DNA of 64,000 nucleotides. It comes from Pseudopyrenochaeta lycopersici (Eukaryota > Ascomycota > Dothideomycetes > Pleosporales > Pseudopyrenochaetaceae). Where the stretch lies: the NCBI GenBank assembly GCA_003313425.1, contig NHZP01000056.1:1-64000 (forward strand), read 5' to 3'. Positions 9,003-20,785 of this stretch are shown here, piece after piece. A program made the position numbers and the translations under genes. Numbering within the stretch: the first letter of the stretch is position 1; the number at the start of each line of letters is the position of its first letter. The notes beneath the pieces were generated by a model, which was not told the DNA's origin, searched no databases, and saw only the letters and a program-made list of their open reading frames with translations.

Positions 9003-11836
9003 CATACATGGGCAAACTGATATCGATATTTCGCCTTATATCGATATTATCGATATCGATATAGGTTTTTTGGCTTAAACCGATATCGATATCGATGGTT
9101 CCCTTAAACCGATATCGATCGATATCAGTTTTAAAAGCTTGGCATTCCCACACCCAGAAATTCTCTGCAAACACCTGTTTTCTAGTACTATTATATCACG
9201 GTATATTATCACAGCCTACGACTGCCTACACTAGTATATCACTGCTACACTAGTGTATTACTGCCTACACTAGTGCATCACTGCCTAGTCTACTCCGTAG
9301 TATATAGAGATAGCTAGATACCTTCGTTACTCAATTAACTCAGTCCTCACATCTATCATCTACATGTGCCATCTCTTGCACTCCAATATATTACCATTAC
9401 TATTACATCATGTCGTCCTCTATCTCATCCAATATCGCTCCATCTAGCTCTGCTAGCCGTATAGATCTCGAATACCCTCCCGGCTTCTGGGATATCATGA
9501 CCCGCGGCCGCAATGAGGATCTATCCCCCAAACCTAGTCAGAAGCGAAAAACCTCAGGTCCCTTAGTATTTAGATGTCGATTTTACGCAGCATGGGGACC
9601 ACAGATCCCTAAAAGTAACGCCATAACTTACTATCGCAATCACTATTAATCTAAGTTATCTATGCTATCTCAACAGCGTTTAAACGACTCAAATACATCG
9701 TTATCACAACATCTTCTGCCCTCCATCTCGTCCCTACGCCGTACATTCAATCGGGATGCCTACAAGGAAGCACTGATTGGCCTAATTACTAGACGCCGGG
9801 TAGCATTTACCTGTGTTGAGTGGCCAGAGATGCAAGCTCTACTTCTGGCCGCGAATCCTGAGTGTAGCGATTATCTCATTAAGTCCCGACGATCTCTCGT
9901 ACGCCTCATGGCCGCTAACTATGTTCTATACCGAGATCAGCTTCGAGATATCCTTAAGCTAGCTAATAGCCCGATACACCTACAAACAGATATCTGGACA
10001 TTACCACATCGCAAGGGATTACTTGCTATCTGTGCACAATGGATCAATCATGACTATAAGCTTTAAAAGGCCTTATTAAGTCTAATTGAGTTACCCGGAG
10101 ATCACTCTGGGGCATCTCAAGCAGACCTACTTTATGGGGTTCTCAAACAGTACGACATCACGTCAAACGTTGGCTGGCACACAGGCGATAACGCGACGTC
10201 GAACGATACTTGCCTGGAATCTTTAGCATCCCGATTACTTGAAGAGCACCAGGTTAATTTACCACGTTTTCTAGTAACCTAGCTAATCCCATATAGGTAA
10301 AATTTGATCCTAAACGACGCCGCGTACGATGCCTTGCCCATATCATCAATCTTTCGCTTCAAGCCTTCCTTCTCGCGTCTTCCAAACAAGCTCTTATCGC
10401 TGCGCTACAGATAGTGGAGGAGGTCGATGGGGAAGAACTTTTTACTAAGTTTTCCCTAACGTTAAGTTCTAATGGATCGATAGACGAGGCTGGCGGCCGA
10501 AAGACCTGGAGAGCAACACTGAAAACTGGCACTTAACGTCAAGAATTTTCTGGTATAGGCCGATTACCTGCACTCGAACAGCTTCATGATCTGGGTATCT
10601 GGCTACATCGTTCATCACAACGCGATAAGGACTGGATGATTGCTGTAGGTCTACAGCTAGGAATCGACAACATGACACGGTGGTCATCGTGGTATATGTT
10701 TATTGATAAAGCACTGCGGAAACAGAGTGCTATTAAGGTCTTTATGGTTGATCACGATCACGAGCTTGATGGTATTAAGCTCACTACTGAGGATTGGGAT
10801 ATTCTTAGTAAAATACGCAAGTTTTTACAACCGTTCGCAGGTGCGACTCTGTATGCACAGACGGACAAGTCATCTATCGGACAGAGTCTTGAATTAATGG
10901 ACGTTCTCCTCCATCACTACGAACAACAGAAGGTAAAGTAGATATCTTATTACATATCTTTACTAATAAATAACTAGAAGCTGTACGAAGCACCAGATAC
11001 TTATGATAATCGGATGCTCCACGCCATCGAGATGGGTTGGTTTATCCTTAATAAGTATTACGCCCTCACAGACGACGCGCCTGTATACGCTGCGGCCCTC
11101 CTTCTCGATCCCTCAAAGCGGTCCACCTACATTAAGAAGAACTGGTTACAAGAGTGGGTGGATCCAGCAATTGCGCAAGCTAATACAATTTAGGAGGAGG
11201 ATTATAAAATAATCTCAATCCCTATTTCAGAGGAAGCTCTACTGCCAAAGCGTCAACGGCGTGACTTAAATGCGCTCGATCGCCTACGCCGCGAGTTAGC
11301 TGTGATAGCAGAGACTGCAGACGACGATGATTTTAAAGTCTTTATTGAGGCTTCGCCTATACAAATACCCTGTACGCCTCTAGAATGGTGGTGTCATGAG
11401 GATCAGAGACGTCGATATCCGAGGCTCTATTGTATGGCTATTGCGATACTCTCAATCCCTGCGGAATCTGCAGAGGCAGAGAGGGTGTTTTCAGGTGCGA
11501 GAAGGACCTGTACATGGGATCGACTCAGGCTGTCGTGTGCTAATATCGAGAAAATTGAGTGTATAGGTAGTTGGCTTCATCAGGGATTAATTACGCCGTC
11601 ATCTGAGTCTGGAATGGGTTTTCCGCTTGAACCAGACGACGATGAAGCTATCCAGGGCTTTACTGATGAGATAATTGAGGAGATAAGGTGGTTTAAGGAC
11701 CGTTAGCTAGCTAATTAATGTATAAAGCTTATATCGATATCGATGATAATATCGATATCGATATTTTCAGTTTGCCTTATATCGATATCGATATAAAACC
11801 CTAAAAAAAATATCGATATCGGTTTGCCCATGTATG
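9003..11836 (+). mobile_element. hAT-2 transposon nested in the non-autonomous hAT
   Basis: Ends CATACATGGGCAAAC (left) and its complement (right), with the 8-bp target duplication CATTTAGG at 8995-9002 and 11837-11844. It is 2834 bp long. Both sub-terminal regions (9020-9130, 11733-11820) are packed with ATCGAT/GATATC words, which are likely transposase binding sites. hAT-3 has nearly the same length and the same 12-base tip but uses a different sub-terminal word. Confidence 0.97.
9410..11706 (+). pseudogene. hAT-2 transposase, several stops
   Basis: The N-terminal Ser-rich part (9410-9649) is followed by an in-frame TAA. Then come AYKEALIGLITRRRVAFTCVEW, QTDIWTLPHRKGLLAICAQW (first catalytic region), GWHTGDNATSNDTCLE, RRRVRCLAHIINLSLQAF, VGLQLGIDNMTRWSSW, and the C-terminal hAT dimerisation block TPLEWWCHEDQRRRYPRLY ... 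AERVFSGARRTC. A TAA at 10064-10066 replaces the Gln seen in hAT-3 (YTLQKALL), a RIP-type change. Probable introns lie near 10265-10300 and 10938-10980. The C-terminal frame 11302-11706 is open. Confidence 0.88.
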
Positions 11837-12144
11837 CATTTAGGTATCATGTAATCTCGTTACAGATATTATAGAGGCGTATGAGGGTCTCTAGGCCTAG
11901 TATAGAAGGCCCCAATTTAAAGATGACAATAGTAGCGAGGATAATGAGAATGACAACGATATGCTTAATGTCTAGTAGTATAATACATTTTCCGTTCGTC
12001 TTTCCCACAACTTCAGCCTCATCCTTGGCGGTCTTGGCGGTCTTACTGGTCTTACCGGTAAGACCATACCGGTTATTATATAAGCAGCTGGTATGGTATG
12101 GTCTGACCTCCATACCATACCATACCAGACCATTCCGATCACTG

Positions 12145-13587
12145 TTGAGTAGTGAGGTGCTGTGAGTGTAGTCCTAAGGATCTCTGGTAGAAGAGATGCC
12201 ATCTGTTGGACTTTCGTCTTAACTCGCTGGGGTTGTCCTGTTTTTACGCCTCTGTTTACTGTATGTACTAATGTACGCCTAGTGAGGGGGTGGTCTGCAT
12301 CTATAGTGCGCAGGTGGGTTGCGAATCTGAGTTTAGCTTCCTCTAGTGCTACTGCTGCAGGCAGTAGTCCGGCGTCTCGGAAGAGTGTAGCTGTAGGGGT
12401 TGTTCTCCACGCTGGTAGAATGCCCCTTGCTGCTATAGCCAGTGTCTTGTCTATAGCAGCTATATGCCATCCAATGTAAGCGCTGACCTCTTGTGGCCTG
12501 CCTGGTTTAAGTGAATGTGGTTGTTTAGTGCGGCCTCGGTACCAGCATTCAGTCCCATACAGAAGCGACGGGTACACACAGGCAATAGTAGCCTTGCGGA
12601 GGGAGCTAGCTGGTGGTCCATAGGTGGTCCTGGCTAGACTGCGAATATGATGGGCTACCCTAGCAGCTTTTGCAGTGCGTGTAGCTACGTGTCGTCTAAA
12701 GGTAAGTCTGCGGTCAAACCACACTCCTAACCAACGCAGGGCTGGCTGGCTGTGCTCTCCACCTGGGTGGATAGGGTGGATCGTGAGCTGCTCATCTACT
12801 ACACATGGTGGTGCGTAGCTGCTCCGCTGTCTAGTTAGGTGTATCATTTCCTGCTTTTCTGGCGCAAAGGTGACCTTGTTGGCCTCGCCCCATGCTCTGA
12901 TCTGCCTTAGATCTGATGCTAGGAGCTCGACGTTGTCGTCCATGGAGTGCGAGGCCCGGTATAGACATATGTCGTCTGCATATCCAAACCTCCGTTCTGT
13001 GTCCATAGATAGTAGCTCTGCTAGGTATAATGTGTATAGGACAGGCGAGAGAGGCGAGCCTTGAGGCGTGCCACAGGCGACAGGGTAGCTAGGGGTAGTG
13101 ACCTGTCCAAGGCGGACTCGAACCCTCCGGTCAGTGAGGAATGAGTCTACAAAGAGCAAAGTCCTTTGTGGCCAGCCCTGTCGGGCCATCCGGTGTAGCA
13201 GGCGGTTCTTAAGGAGCGCATCAAACGCGCCTTGCACATCTAGGGTAACCATGGTGACATGCTTTCCGAGCACCCATGCTGCTTCAGTGTCGTGGGTGAA
13301 CGCTGCAGTAAGGTCAGTTGCAGAGCGCTTTGGAAGGGCGCCACCATGCTGGGGGCTAAGGATCTTGTGGGTCATAGCGGTCCACGCGATTCTTCTGGCT
13401 ACTGTTCGTTCTAGCCCCTTTCCAATGCAAGAGAGGAGCGCTATAGGTCTCCAAGAGCGGGGCGAAGATCGGTCTATCTTCCCCGTCTTAGGTATCATTG
13501 CTACTTCTGCAAGCTTCCATTGTGCTGGGAAGTGGTTGAGCTCGAGGCATCGCTGGAAGATCCTTCGTATGAGTTCCCCAGCCTGAG
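12145..13587 (-). pseudogene. LINE reverse transcriptase segment
   Basis: Open for the whole block. Visible RT motifs: FPAQWKLAEVAMIPKTGK, SWRPIALLSCIGKGLER, VTLDVQGAFDALLKN (catalytic Asp), ACGTPQGSPLSPVLY and FGYADDICLY (YADD catalytic pair), then the thumb and connection region WLGVWFDRRLTF. The first few codons of the open frame come from the hAT-3 terminal repeat, not from the LINE. The endonuclease half is gone, so it cannot act by itself. Confidence 0.9.
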
Positions 13588-16422
13588 CATACATGGGCAT
13601 ATCGTTTTATATCGTTTTTCCTGAAAGCTAAAACGTTTTAAGGGAAAACGCTCTAACTTAAAACGTTTAATCGTTAAACGATATAAACGATATAAAAACG
13701 ATATAACATCAAACAGCTATATACACTTTACACCCACTCAATTTGATCCGCAGTATCGTCGTCAATCTCCTCTAGTTCGTTCTCTGGTACTGGCCCCATG
13801 GGCATACCCATTCCATTAGCAGAAATAGGCAGGATATGACCCTCTCGTAGCCAGCTACCGATGCACTCGATTCTCTAGATGTTTTGGCATTTAAGACAAG
13901 ATCGATCCCATGAACATGTCCTTCTCGTACCGGAGAAGGTACGCTCTGGTTCTGATGACTCTGGTAGGATAGAGAGTATCGTTATTGCCATATGGCTAAG
14001 TCGGGGATAGCGTCGTCTCTGGTCCTCCTTGCACCACCATTCGAGAGGTGTGCAATCAATACGAAAGGTAGGCTGCTTAATAAAGGTCATAAAATCATCG
14101 TTAATATGAGAATCGCTCGTTATAGCCTCCATTGACCTCAAAAGCTGATCAAGGACAACACCACGGCGCTTAGAGGGAGGCGGCGTAGCGTCAGAACTAG
14201 TAGGACGATCTGAAGAGAGTCTATCCTTAAATTCTGCCTCCCAAATACTACGGGCAGCCGTAATTGCGGGCTTATGCCATTTCTTTAGCCAGTTCTTCTG
14301 AAGATAGGCGACTCGGCAGTTAGGATTAAGGAGGAGAGCGGCCGCATACACAGGAGTTTCATCAGTCATGTTGTAGTATTTGTCCAGTACGAACCATCCC
14401 ATCTCAATGGCTCGGAGCATGCGGGGGTCGTTATATTCAGGTTGAGAGTAGTGCGTCTAGCGAACTGTTAGTAACGGACTCCAGCAGAGTGCCGAGCCTA
14501 CCTTGTTTTGCTCATAATGAACAAGAAGGGAATCCATTAGGAGGAGCGACGCTGAGATAGAGGCTTTTTCGCCTTCTTCATAGAGGGTAGCTGAAGCAAA
14601 CGGTTGTAAGAATGTATGTGATTTCTCAAGTATATCCCAATCGTCATTGTTAAGACAAATGTCGCCAAGCTCGTCTGCGTACTTAAGCATAAAGAGCTTG
14701 ATATTGTTAACCTTCTTAAGGACTCGATCGATGACCTGATACCAAGATGACCATCTGGTTTTGTTGTCAATACCTAACTGTAGACCTACTGCATCCTCCC
14801 AGGCATTAGCGTGCAGGGTTGAGCTATATAACCAGACGCATAACCGATGGATTTTACGCAATGTAGGTATATTCTGGATACCAGAGAATTCATCGTTAAC
14901 TAAGATTTGGCTGCACTGACTGCCTCTTCTCTAGGTAGGGCGTTGCATGGGCTGGTTCTGGCGTGCTTCGGATGAATCCTGGCGCTCTTCTTAGAGCCTC
15001 CGTTGTTAAGAGTTAAGGACTTTAGAAAACTGTGCGAGCTCTTCTCTAAACGCATCAGCGGTGGCGGCGAGAGCAGCAATAAGAGCCTCCTTTGAGGACG
15101 CAAGTAAGAAGGCTTGAAGGGAGAGATTGATAATATGTGCGATGCAGCGTATACGGCGTCGTTTAGCGCTGAATTCAACCTACCTAAAGTTAGCACGGAG
15201 TTTGAGCTTAAATTAAGTCCAAATTTAAGCTTAAAAAGCTGCAAACTAACTGCATACTTATCCCACAGTAGGGATTTGAGACACTCTAGGCAGGTGTCGT
15301 TCGAGGACGCATTGTCGCTGGTATGATAGCCGATTCGGCTCTGGATGTCAAAGGTTTCGAGAGTCTCAAGGATAAGCTGCGCCTGCTTCTCTCCAGAGTG
15401 GGAATATCGACATTCTGGCAGTGCTAAAAGAGCCTTCTGGAGGGTGTAGTCGCTGGCGACCCACTGTGCGCATACTGCGAGGAGAGCTGATCGATGTGGC
15501 GATGTCCACAGGTCAGAGGAGATATGGATAGGCCCTCTCGCTGATAAGAGATTAGCCTTAAGCTGCTCGCGATAGAGTATGTAATTCGAAGCGATATGTC
15601 GCACTGCTGTACGCCGAGATGTAATAAGTAGGTCCTTAATCGCATGGTTGCCAGCGAGCATCATATCCTTCAGCTCACTCCATTCTACTGCAGAAAAGGG
15701 CAATCGACGTCGAGTAAGCAGTCCGATGAGAGCCTCGCGATACTTCTGCTCATTGAAACCGTTGCGGAGAGCACTATAGGATGTCATAGACGTTGACATA
15801 GACGTTAACATAGTTGTAATCTCCGGCTGCGTTGATTGGGACGCTTGAGATGAGGCTGCCGGAAACGGGTGTCGTAAGATGACATAGTTGATAGTGTTGA
15901 CCTGATGAAAACTGACCCATGCATCGCAGGATCTGCATGTGTACTAGGTCTTATACCGCTTGCGCTTCTGAGTTTCCGATGTTACGCTTTCTGTGCGTAT
16001 TACCGCGTTAAAATAGGGCGGCGTTGAAGGTCTACATGTCGGGTTGGACGAACCAGTCAAAGACGAGATATCTGATAACATATTAATGGTAGTAGGGTAA
16101 GTGGACAAAGCAACTAATGTTGTATGAGGTTAGATTTGAAAGTTCGAAGCTGTTTGAAAGAGACTTTTAGAAAAAAAACGGCGTGGGGCTCAGCTGAGGA
16201 GTGATGGAGCAAACGAGCCAATCACATTACACTCGGTCGACCTAGTGCAATGTGATTGGCCAGGTTCGCGCGTCTAGATGCTTGGCCTAGCTTGTATCGT
16301 TCTTATATCGTTAAAACGTTTTAACAACACCAAAACGATATAACAATATAAACAATATAAGGATCCTTAACGCGTTAAACGTTGTAACGTTTTACGCAAA
16401 CGCGTTAGGGTGCCCATGTATG
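13588..16422 (-). mobile_element. hAT-3 transposon with non-matching flanks
   Basis: Ends CATACATGGGCA (13588) and complement (16422). Length 2835 bp, almost identical to hAT-2. The sub-terminal DNA is full of AAACG/CGTTT words (13600-13705, 16300-16410). The flanking 8-mers differ: AGCCTGAG on the left, TGTAGTGC on the right. The left neighbour is the LINE RT and the right neighbour is hAT-4 coding sequence, and both are cut exactly at the tips. This is not a simple insertion. Confidence 0.9.
13727..15811 (-). pseudogene. hAT-3 transposase, nearly complete
   Basis: Frames 15811-14900, 14861-14457 and 14420-13875, plus a short tail to 13727. Conserved blocks: YREALIGLLTRRRLPFSAVEW, SSDLWTSPHRSALLAVCAQW, GYHTSDNASSNDTCLE, VGLQLGIDNKTRWSSWY, YYNMTDETPVYAAALLL, TPLEWWCKEDQRRRYPRL and SEPERTFSGTRRTC. 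A likely intron lies near 15180-15250, where the frame drifts before RRRIRCIAHIINLS-type sequence. One TAG at about 13875 precedes RIECIGSW; CAG to TAG would explain it. Less damaged than hAT-2. Confidence 0.88.
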
Positions 16423-17809
16423 TGTAGTGCTCTTCCTGAAACTTGATTATATAGCGCTTAAGTAGCAGCGCTACTTTTATCATTGTGTACCAAGAATTCC
16501 ATCGAGTCTCGTTGTCTAGAGGTATAATACGGCCAGCGAGCCGTACAAACGCTTGGTAGAGTGCATTGGTGGATCGAATAGTAACTACAGTGTTATGAAG
16601 CTTACCAATAGGCCCCATCTTGCGAAATGCATATTTGCTAAGCTTTGACTTTCGGAATTGTTTCTGAACGATCGCATCTATATCATCCGGATCGATAGTG
16701 TCGTTGTCTTGAAGTTGCTTTCTAGCAGCTTCGAATGCGGCCTGTACAGCCGCCTTATCTGGGCAGAAGAAGAAGGCTTGTATGGCTATATTGATTACAT
16801 GGCTATGGCAGCGAATTCGACGCTGGGTAGCGTTCAAATAGGTAGCGAATCCTGCTTCATTAAGGCGACGGGCAAGGCGCCTTAATAGTAGATCGTTCGA
16901 ACCGTGGTTATCGCCGACGCAGTAGCCAATCTGATTTAGTATTTCGTACTCGGTAATCGTATTCCATAGAGGGTCAATTTGATCGTCACCACCGTGGCTA
17001 TCAGGTAGGTAGGGTAGAGCAAGGAGAGCCTTACGACGCTTGAATTCTGAATCGACAAAATGTGCCACTATCGCTAGAAAGTTCTTCCGATTTGGTGACG
17101 ACCAGACGTCGAGCGCTAAGTGTATGGATGAGATAGATGTCTTGAGCTTCTTCTTAAGCACCTCTTTATCTAATTCGTACGATTCGCGAATTATATTACT
17201 AATAGTCGTATGGCTAGTTGGAAGAACGTCTTTGGCCATATAATTTACCGATTGGATAAGTGCATGTAGCTCTGGCCAGGTTACTGCACTGTACGGAAGG
17301 TTTCAAACGACGATAAGCTCTGCGAGGGCCTCTCGAACCAGGGGCTTATTAATGCACTCTTTAAGCTGCCTATCCAGCTTCTTCTGGGCTGTAGCTTCTG
17401 CGCGGATTGCCTGCTTCTGCATCATATTTTGAATATTATTTTCCGAAGCTTTCCTAACGAGATTGCCTTCAGGAGCTATAACAATCCTATGGTGTTCCTT
17501 AAGGTGCGTACGCGCGTTTCTACTTAAATATTCTATTTTATTACAGATTGAGCAGTACCAGCAGTTCCGGTTACCCCTTTTCTTTAATTCACCTTCCTTT
17601 GGCCTCCTGTATAGGTCCCATATTGACTTGGCTCGTATACAACGTTGTTTTCGGGGGCGTATTAGGGCATCAGCCTGGGTAGAGTCTTCCGCGACAGTAA
17701 GGCCGTCAAACAACGCAGAATTAAGTTCGGATACGTCAGACGAATTGTCAGAGGCTACAATTGATGTATTTAATGAAGGTTCGGGTGTTGACGACGACAT
17801 TAGGATCAA
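16423..17809 (-). pseudogene. hAT-4 transposase, C-terminus lost at hAT-3
   Basis: N-terminal frame 17809-17303: acidic start, then a BED-like zinc finger (SIWDLYRRP, CWYCSICNK, HLKEHH). One TGA at about 17303 interrupts it; CGA to TGA would explain this. The next frame, 17239 onward, holds ALDVWSSPNRKNFLAIVAHF, GYCVGDNHGSNDLLLRRL, RRIRCHSHVINIAIQAFF, MGPIGKLHNTVV and NETRWNSWY. It ends abruptly at 16423 where hAT-3 starts, so the dimerisation block is missing. The protein differs from hAT-1 to hAT-3 and is a separate family. Its upstream end was not located between 17810 and 17997. Confidence 0.88.
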
Positions 17810-17999
17810 ATTATTAATAGATTTGATAGGTAAGATGTATTTTAGTAGTACAGGACCCAGTGTGTAAATGCTAAGTACCCTATCACGTTTCTAGTATAGG
17901 GCATGCACTGTAGCCGAATAGCCTCATATTGAGAGCTAATTGTACTTGAAATCTTTCAAATTTCTAGCTATTTCATATATAAATCTCTGACTAAATATA

Positions 18000-19847
18000 A
18001 CGTATTCCATCATCGAGTGCGCCACACCATCGAGTGAGCCAAAATCTCTTGGCACCCAACATGACTACTGCTACGCGCAATGTCTCAACCAACTCAGTTA
18101 AATCAATCTCAAAACGAAGGCAGGATAGAGCTTGCTCTCCAGGCTATAAATCATGGCCAATTTAAAAGTGTCCGACGTGCTGCTGAGGCGTTTAACGTTA
18201 CCCGATTAACCCTGCAGCGAAGATACAACGGAACCCCCGCTCGAGCTAATTGCCAGCCTAATCGCCAGAAGCTCACGCGCACTGAAGAGCAGACAATCGT
18301 CCGATATATCCTTGACCTCGATTCGCGAGGATTTGCGCCCCGGCTGTGTAAGGTGGCAGATATGGCGGATAAACTGCTGGCTGTACGCGGTGGAGAGCTA
18401 GTAGGCAAGCGATGGGTTGAGAGATTTGTAACGCGTTCAGATGAGCTTAAAATGGCTTTCAACCGAGCAAAGGACTGTCAGAGGATACTCCAGGAAGATC
18501 CAGAGAAAATTAGCGCGTGGTTTAAGCTAGTTAAGGACACTAAAGCTAAGTACGGCGTTCACGACGACGACATGCACAACTTTGATGAAACTGGCTTCCA
18601 GATGGGCATTATTGGCTCTATGAAAGTTGTTACAGGCTCAGAGAGACGCGCTCGACCTGAGCTCGTTCAGCCAGGCGATCGCGAGTGGGTTACAGTTATC
18701 CAGAGCATCTGCGCTGCTGGGTACGCGACCCCGCTATTCATCGTCTACAAAGGACGCGTCCATATCTCTGCATGGTACGAGGAGGCAGATATACCGTACA
18801 ATTGGAAGCTCTCAGTCTCTAAGAACGGCTGGACAAACAACGCACTTGGTCTCGAGTGGTTGAAGCACTTTGACGCGCATACAAAGGCGCGTCAAGTTGG
18901 GGGGTACAGGCTGCTCATCTTAGACAGCCATGAGAGCCATCTCAACCAGGATTGTAAAGACTACTGCCTTGAGCACAAGATTCTCACTATCTGTATGCCA
19001 CCTCACTCATCGCACATCCTCCAGCCACTTGACGTGGTCTGCTTCTCGCCGTTGAAGCGCAAGTACTCCCAGCGCGTTCGAGACTTGGCACGCCGGCGCG
19101 TCTTCCACATTAACAAAGAAGGCTATCTCCCCACCTTTGAAGACGCGTTTTTTGACGTGTTACAGAGGAGAACTGTCAAAAGGCCTTTGAGGCGTCAGGA
19201 CTAGTCCCTATGAACGCGCAGGTAGTGTTGGATCGCCTTGAAGTACGGCTGCGTACCCCGCCAGAACCTCTCCTCCTAGAGACGCCGTGGCAGTCGAAGA
19301 CCCCAAGCAATACTCAAGAGTTTGGATCTCAATCTAAGCTTATACGCGAGTCCTTTACTCGGTCACCTGTTACAGCGCAGGTAGGCTTCTCTCAGCTTAT
19401 AAAAGGCGCTGAACTCATGCTGCACCAAAACGCTCTGCTTGTTGCCCGCAATCATGAGCTTGAAGAGCAATTAGCAGTAATAACTAAGCGGAAATCGCGC
19501 AAAAGGAAGTGGATTCAGCAAGGTGGCACATTAGAGTATGGTGTAGCGTTAGCGCAGGTAGCTGCTGAAGCGTCTGCGGCGTCTCAGCGATCTAAGAAGG
19601 CTCGTGGTGGTAGTGATCAAGAAACAGCTCAACCAGCTCTACGGCGCTGTGGAAATTGTGGCGGGACTGGGCACAACGCTCGAACGTGCAAAAAGGATAT
19701 AGAAGGATCTTCTGAATCTAATGTAAGCACAACGTACGCAAGCTCTTTGTTTGATAGTGATAAAATAGATAATTCGTAACATAAGTTGGTGGTGCCAAGA
19801 GATTTTGGCTCACTCGATGGTGTGGCGCACTCGATGATGGAATACGT
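18000..19847 (+). mobile_element. Fot1/pogo-like DNA transposon B
   Basis: Perfect 57-bp terminal inverted repeats (18000-18056, 19791-19847) with TA duplication at 17998-17999 and 19848-19849. The ends start ACGTATTCCAT. Inside the repeat CATCGAGTGCGCCA and CATCGAGTGAGCCA lie 17 bp apart. One transposase gene on the plus strand. Confidence 0.96.
18080..19779 (+). pseudogene. Fot1/pogo-like transposase of element B, one frameshift
   Basis: Start MSQPTQLNQSQNEGRIELAL. Then an HTH region (SVRRAAEAFNVTRLTLQRR), a second DNA-binding region (FAPRLCKVADMADKLL) and the DDE core: MHNFDETGFQMG (Asp), LLILDSHESH (Asp), HSSHILQPLDVVCFSPLK. The frame runs to 19204, then a one-base deletion in the T-run near 19145-19155 shifts it. 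The correct frame resumes at about 19160, giving TEENCQKAFEASGLVP, and runs to 19779. It ends with a basic region and a zinc knuckle CGNCGGTGHNARTC. No RIP-type stop is visible, so it is among the best-preserved copies here. Confidence 0.93.
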
Positions 19848-19849
19848 TA

Positions 19850-20315
19850 ATAGTAAAAAGATGGCTCTATATTACTAGGTACTAGCTATTAGAGAGAATA
19901 ATACTTATCCCCTCTACCTTATGTAGCAGGCGCAGGTTTTTAGCTATTCCTTCGCTGTGGGCGCTAGTCTTTGGAAAGTCATAGCGCAATAGTACCACAA
20001 CACCAAGATCCAGACCAACTTCAGACTTGGCGATATCTTGTTACACTTAGACTTACTTAAAACTTAAGTTAGTAGCTAAGAGTACCTATTACTACTATTA
20101 ACTAAAGTTATAGCTAGATATATATAGTACTAGGGTTACTATTATATTATATACCTAGCTAGTTACGTAGTAGGTACGGACTCTATTATAGTTTGTATAA
20201 CTACTATACTAGTATCCTTAGACCTAGGTACTATATATATAGTAAGGATTATAGTATACTCTTTTTACTAAGAGTAGATAAATATATAATTATAACTTAG
20301 CTTATGCTAAAACAT
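19850..20315. other. AT-rich spacer without genes
   Basis: Dominated by TA, CTAG and TATATA words (for example 20100-20300). The composition looks like DNA strongly depleted in CpA/TpG, as after RIP. No ORF, terminal repeat or RNA gene recognised. Confidence 0.6.
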
Positions 20316-20320
20316 ATAGT

Positions 20321-20514
20321 TGTCAGATGAAATGCTGACATGCGCTTTGCAGAATTGATGATTGCGATAAATCGATTGTGTGTTGATCATGATTGTGTTT
20401 CTTGTTTCTTCTACTGTGTTCTCTTGCCTTTTATACTTCCGGGACTTCCGTCGTATCGGCCCTACTATATTGCCTACTACTGACATTGCCTGGTAGAGTA
20501 GCATGTATCTGACA
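20321..20514 (-). repeat. copia-3 3' LTR
   Basis: Begins TGTCAGATGAAATG and ends GTATCTGACA as read on the plus strand, the TG...CA form. Identical to the other LTR except at one G/A site (ATTGATG versus ATTAATG). Confidence 0.97.
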
Positions 20515-20785
20515 CACCCCCTCAGCTTGGAAACCGTTTCAAGCTGGAGAAGAACTGCTTATATTGTCTTCTAATAAGCCTAGAGCTCGTGTGCAAGAAG
20601 CGTCGATCACCGTCTAGCTACGCCTGCTCGATCTCTAGCTTCTCGATTTGGCTTTGGATCTCTTCAAGGCGCGCTGCTGTTAGATCTCTCCTTCCTGTGC
20701 GCTCTACAAGGCCCATTTGGCTTAGAAACTGTGCCCATTTGTTGGCTGGGAGCGCCTTTGTAAAGCCATCAGCTAGCATGTCAGC

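Larger units (their letters stand above)
8418..12144. mobile_element. Non-autonomous hAT element inserted in the LINE
   Basis: The termini are a perfect 24-bp inverted repeat starting CAGTGATCGGAATGGTC (8418 and complementary at 12144). The 8-bp target duplication TTGAGTAG is at 8410-8417 and 12145-12152. GGTATGG-type repeats fill the sub-terminal DNA. Without the nested hAT-2 it is about 885 bp. It has no working ORF, only weak coding-like stretches (8650-8890). Confidence 0.95.
7421..13587 (-). mobile_element. Tad-like LINE retrotransposon, 5'-truncated and split by a hAT element
   Basis: Two coding blocks on the minus strand belong to one ORF: reverse transcriptase (13587-12145) and RNase H (8409-7421). 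Removing the hAT element 8418-12144 and one copy of its 8-bp target duplication joins the frames exactly, giving ..TAPHYST then GCRTDPTLGIDKK... The LINE was therefore intact here when the hAT inserted. The 5' part, with endonuclease and the first RT motifs, is missing: the LINE stops at the end of hAT-3 at 13588. The 3' end probably reaches the (AACC)n tail at 7003-7020. Confidence 0.9.
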
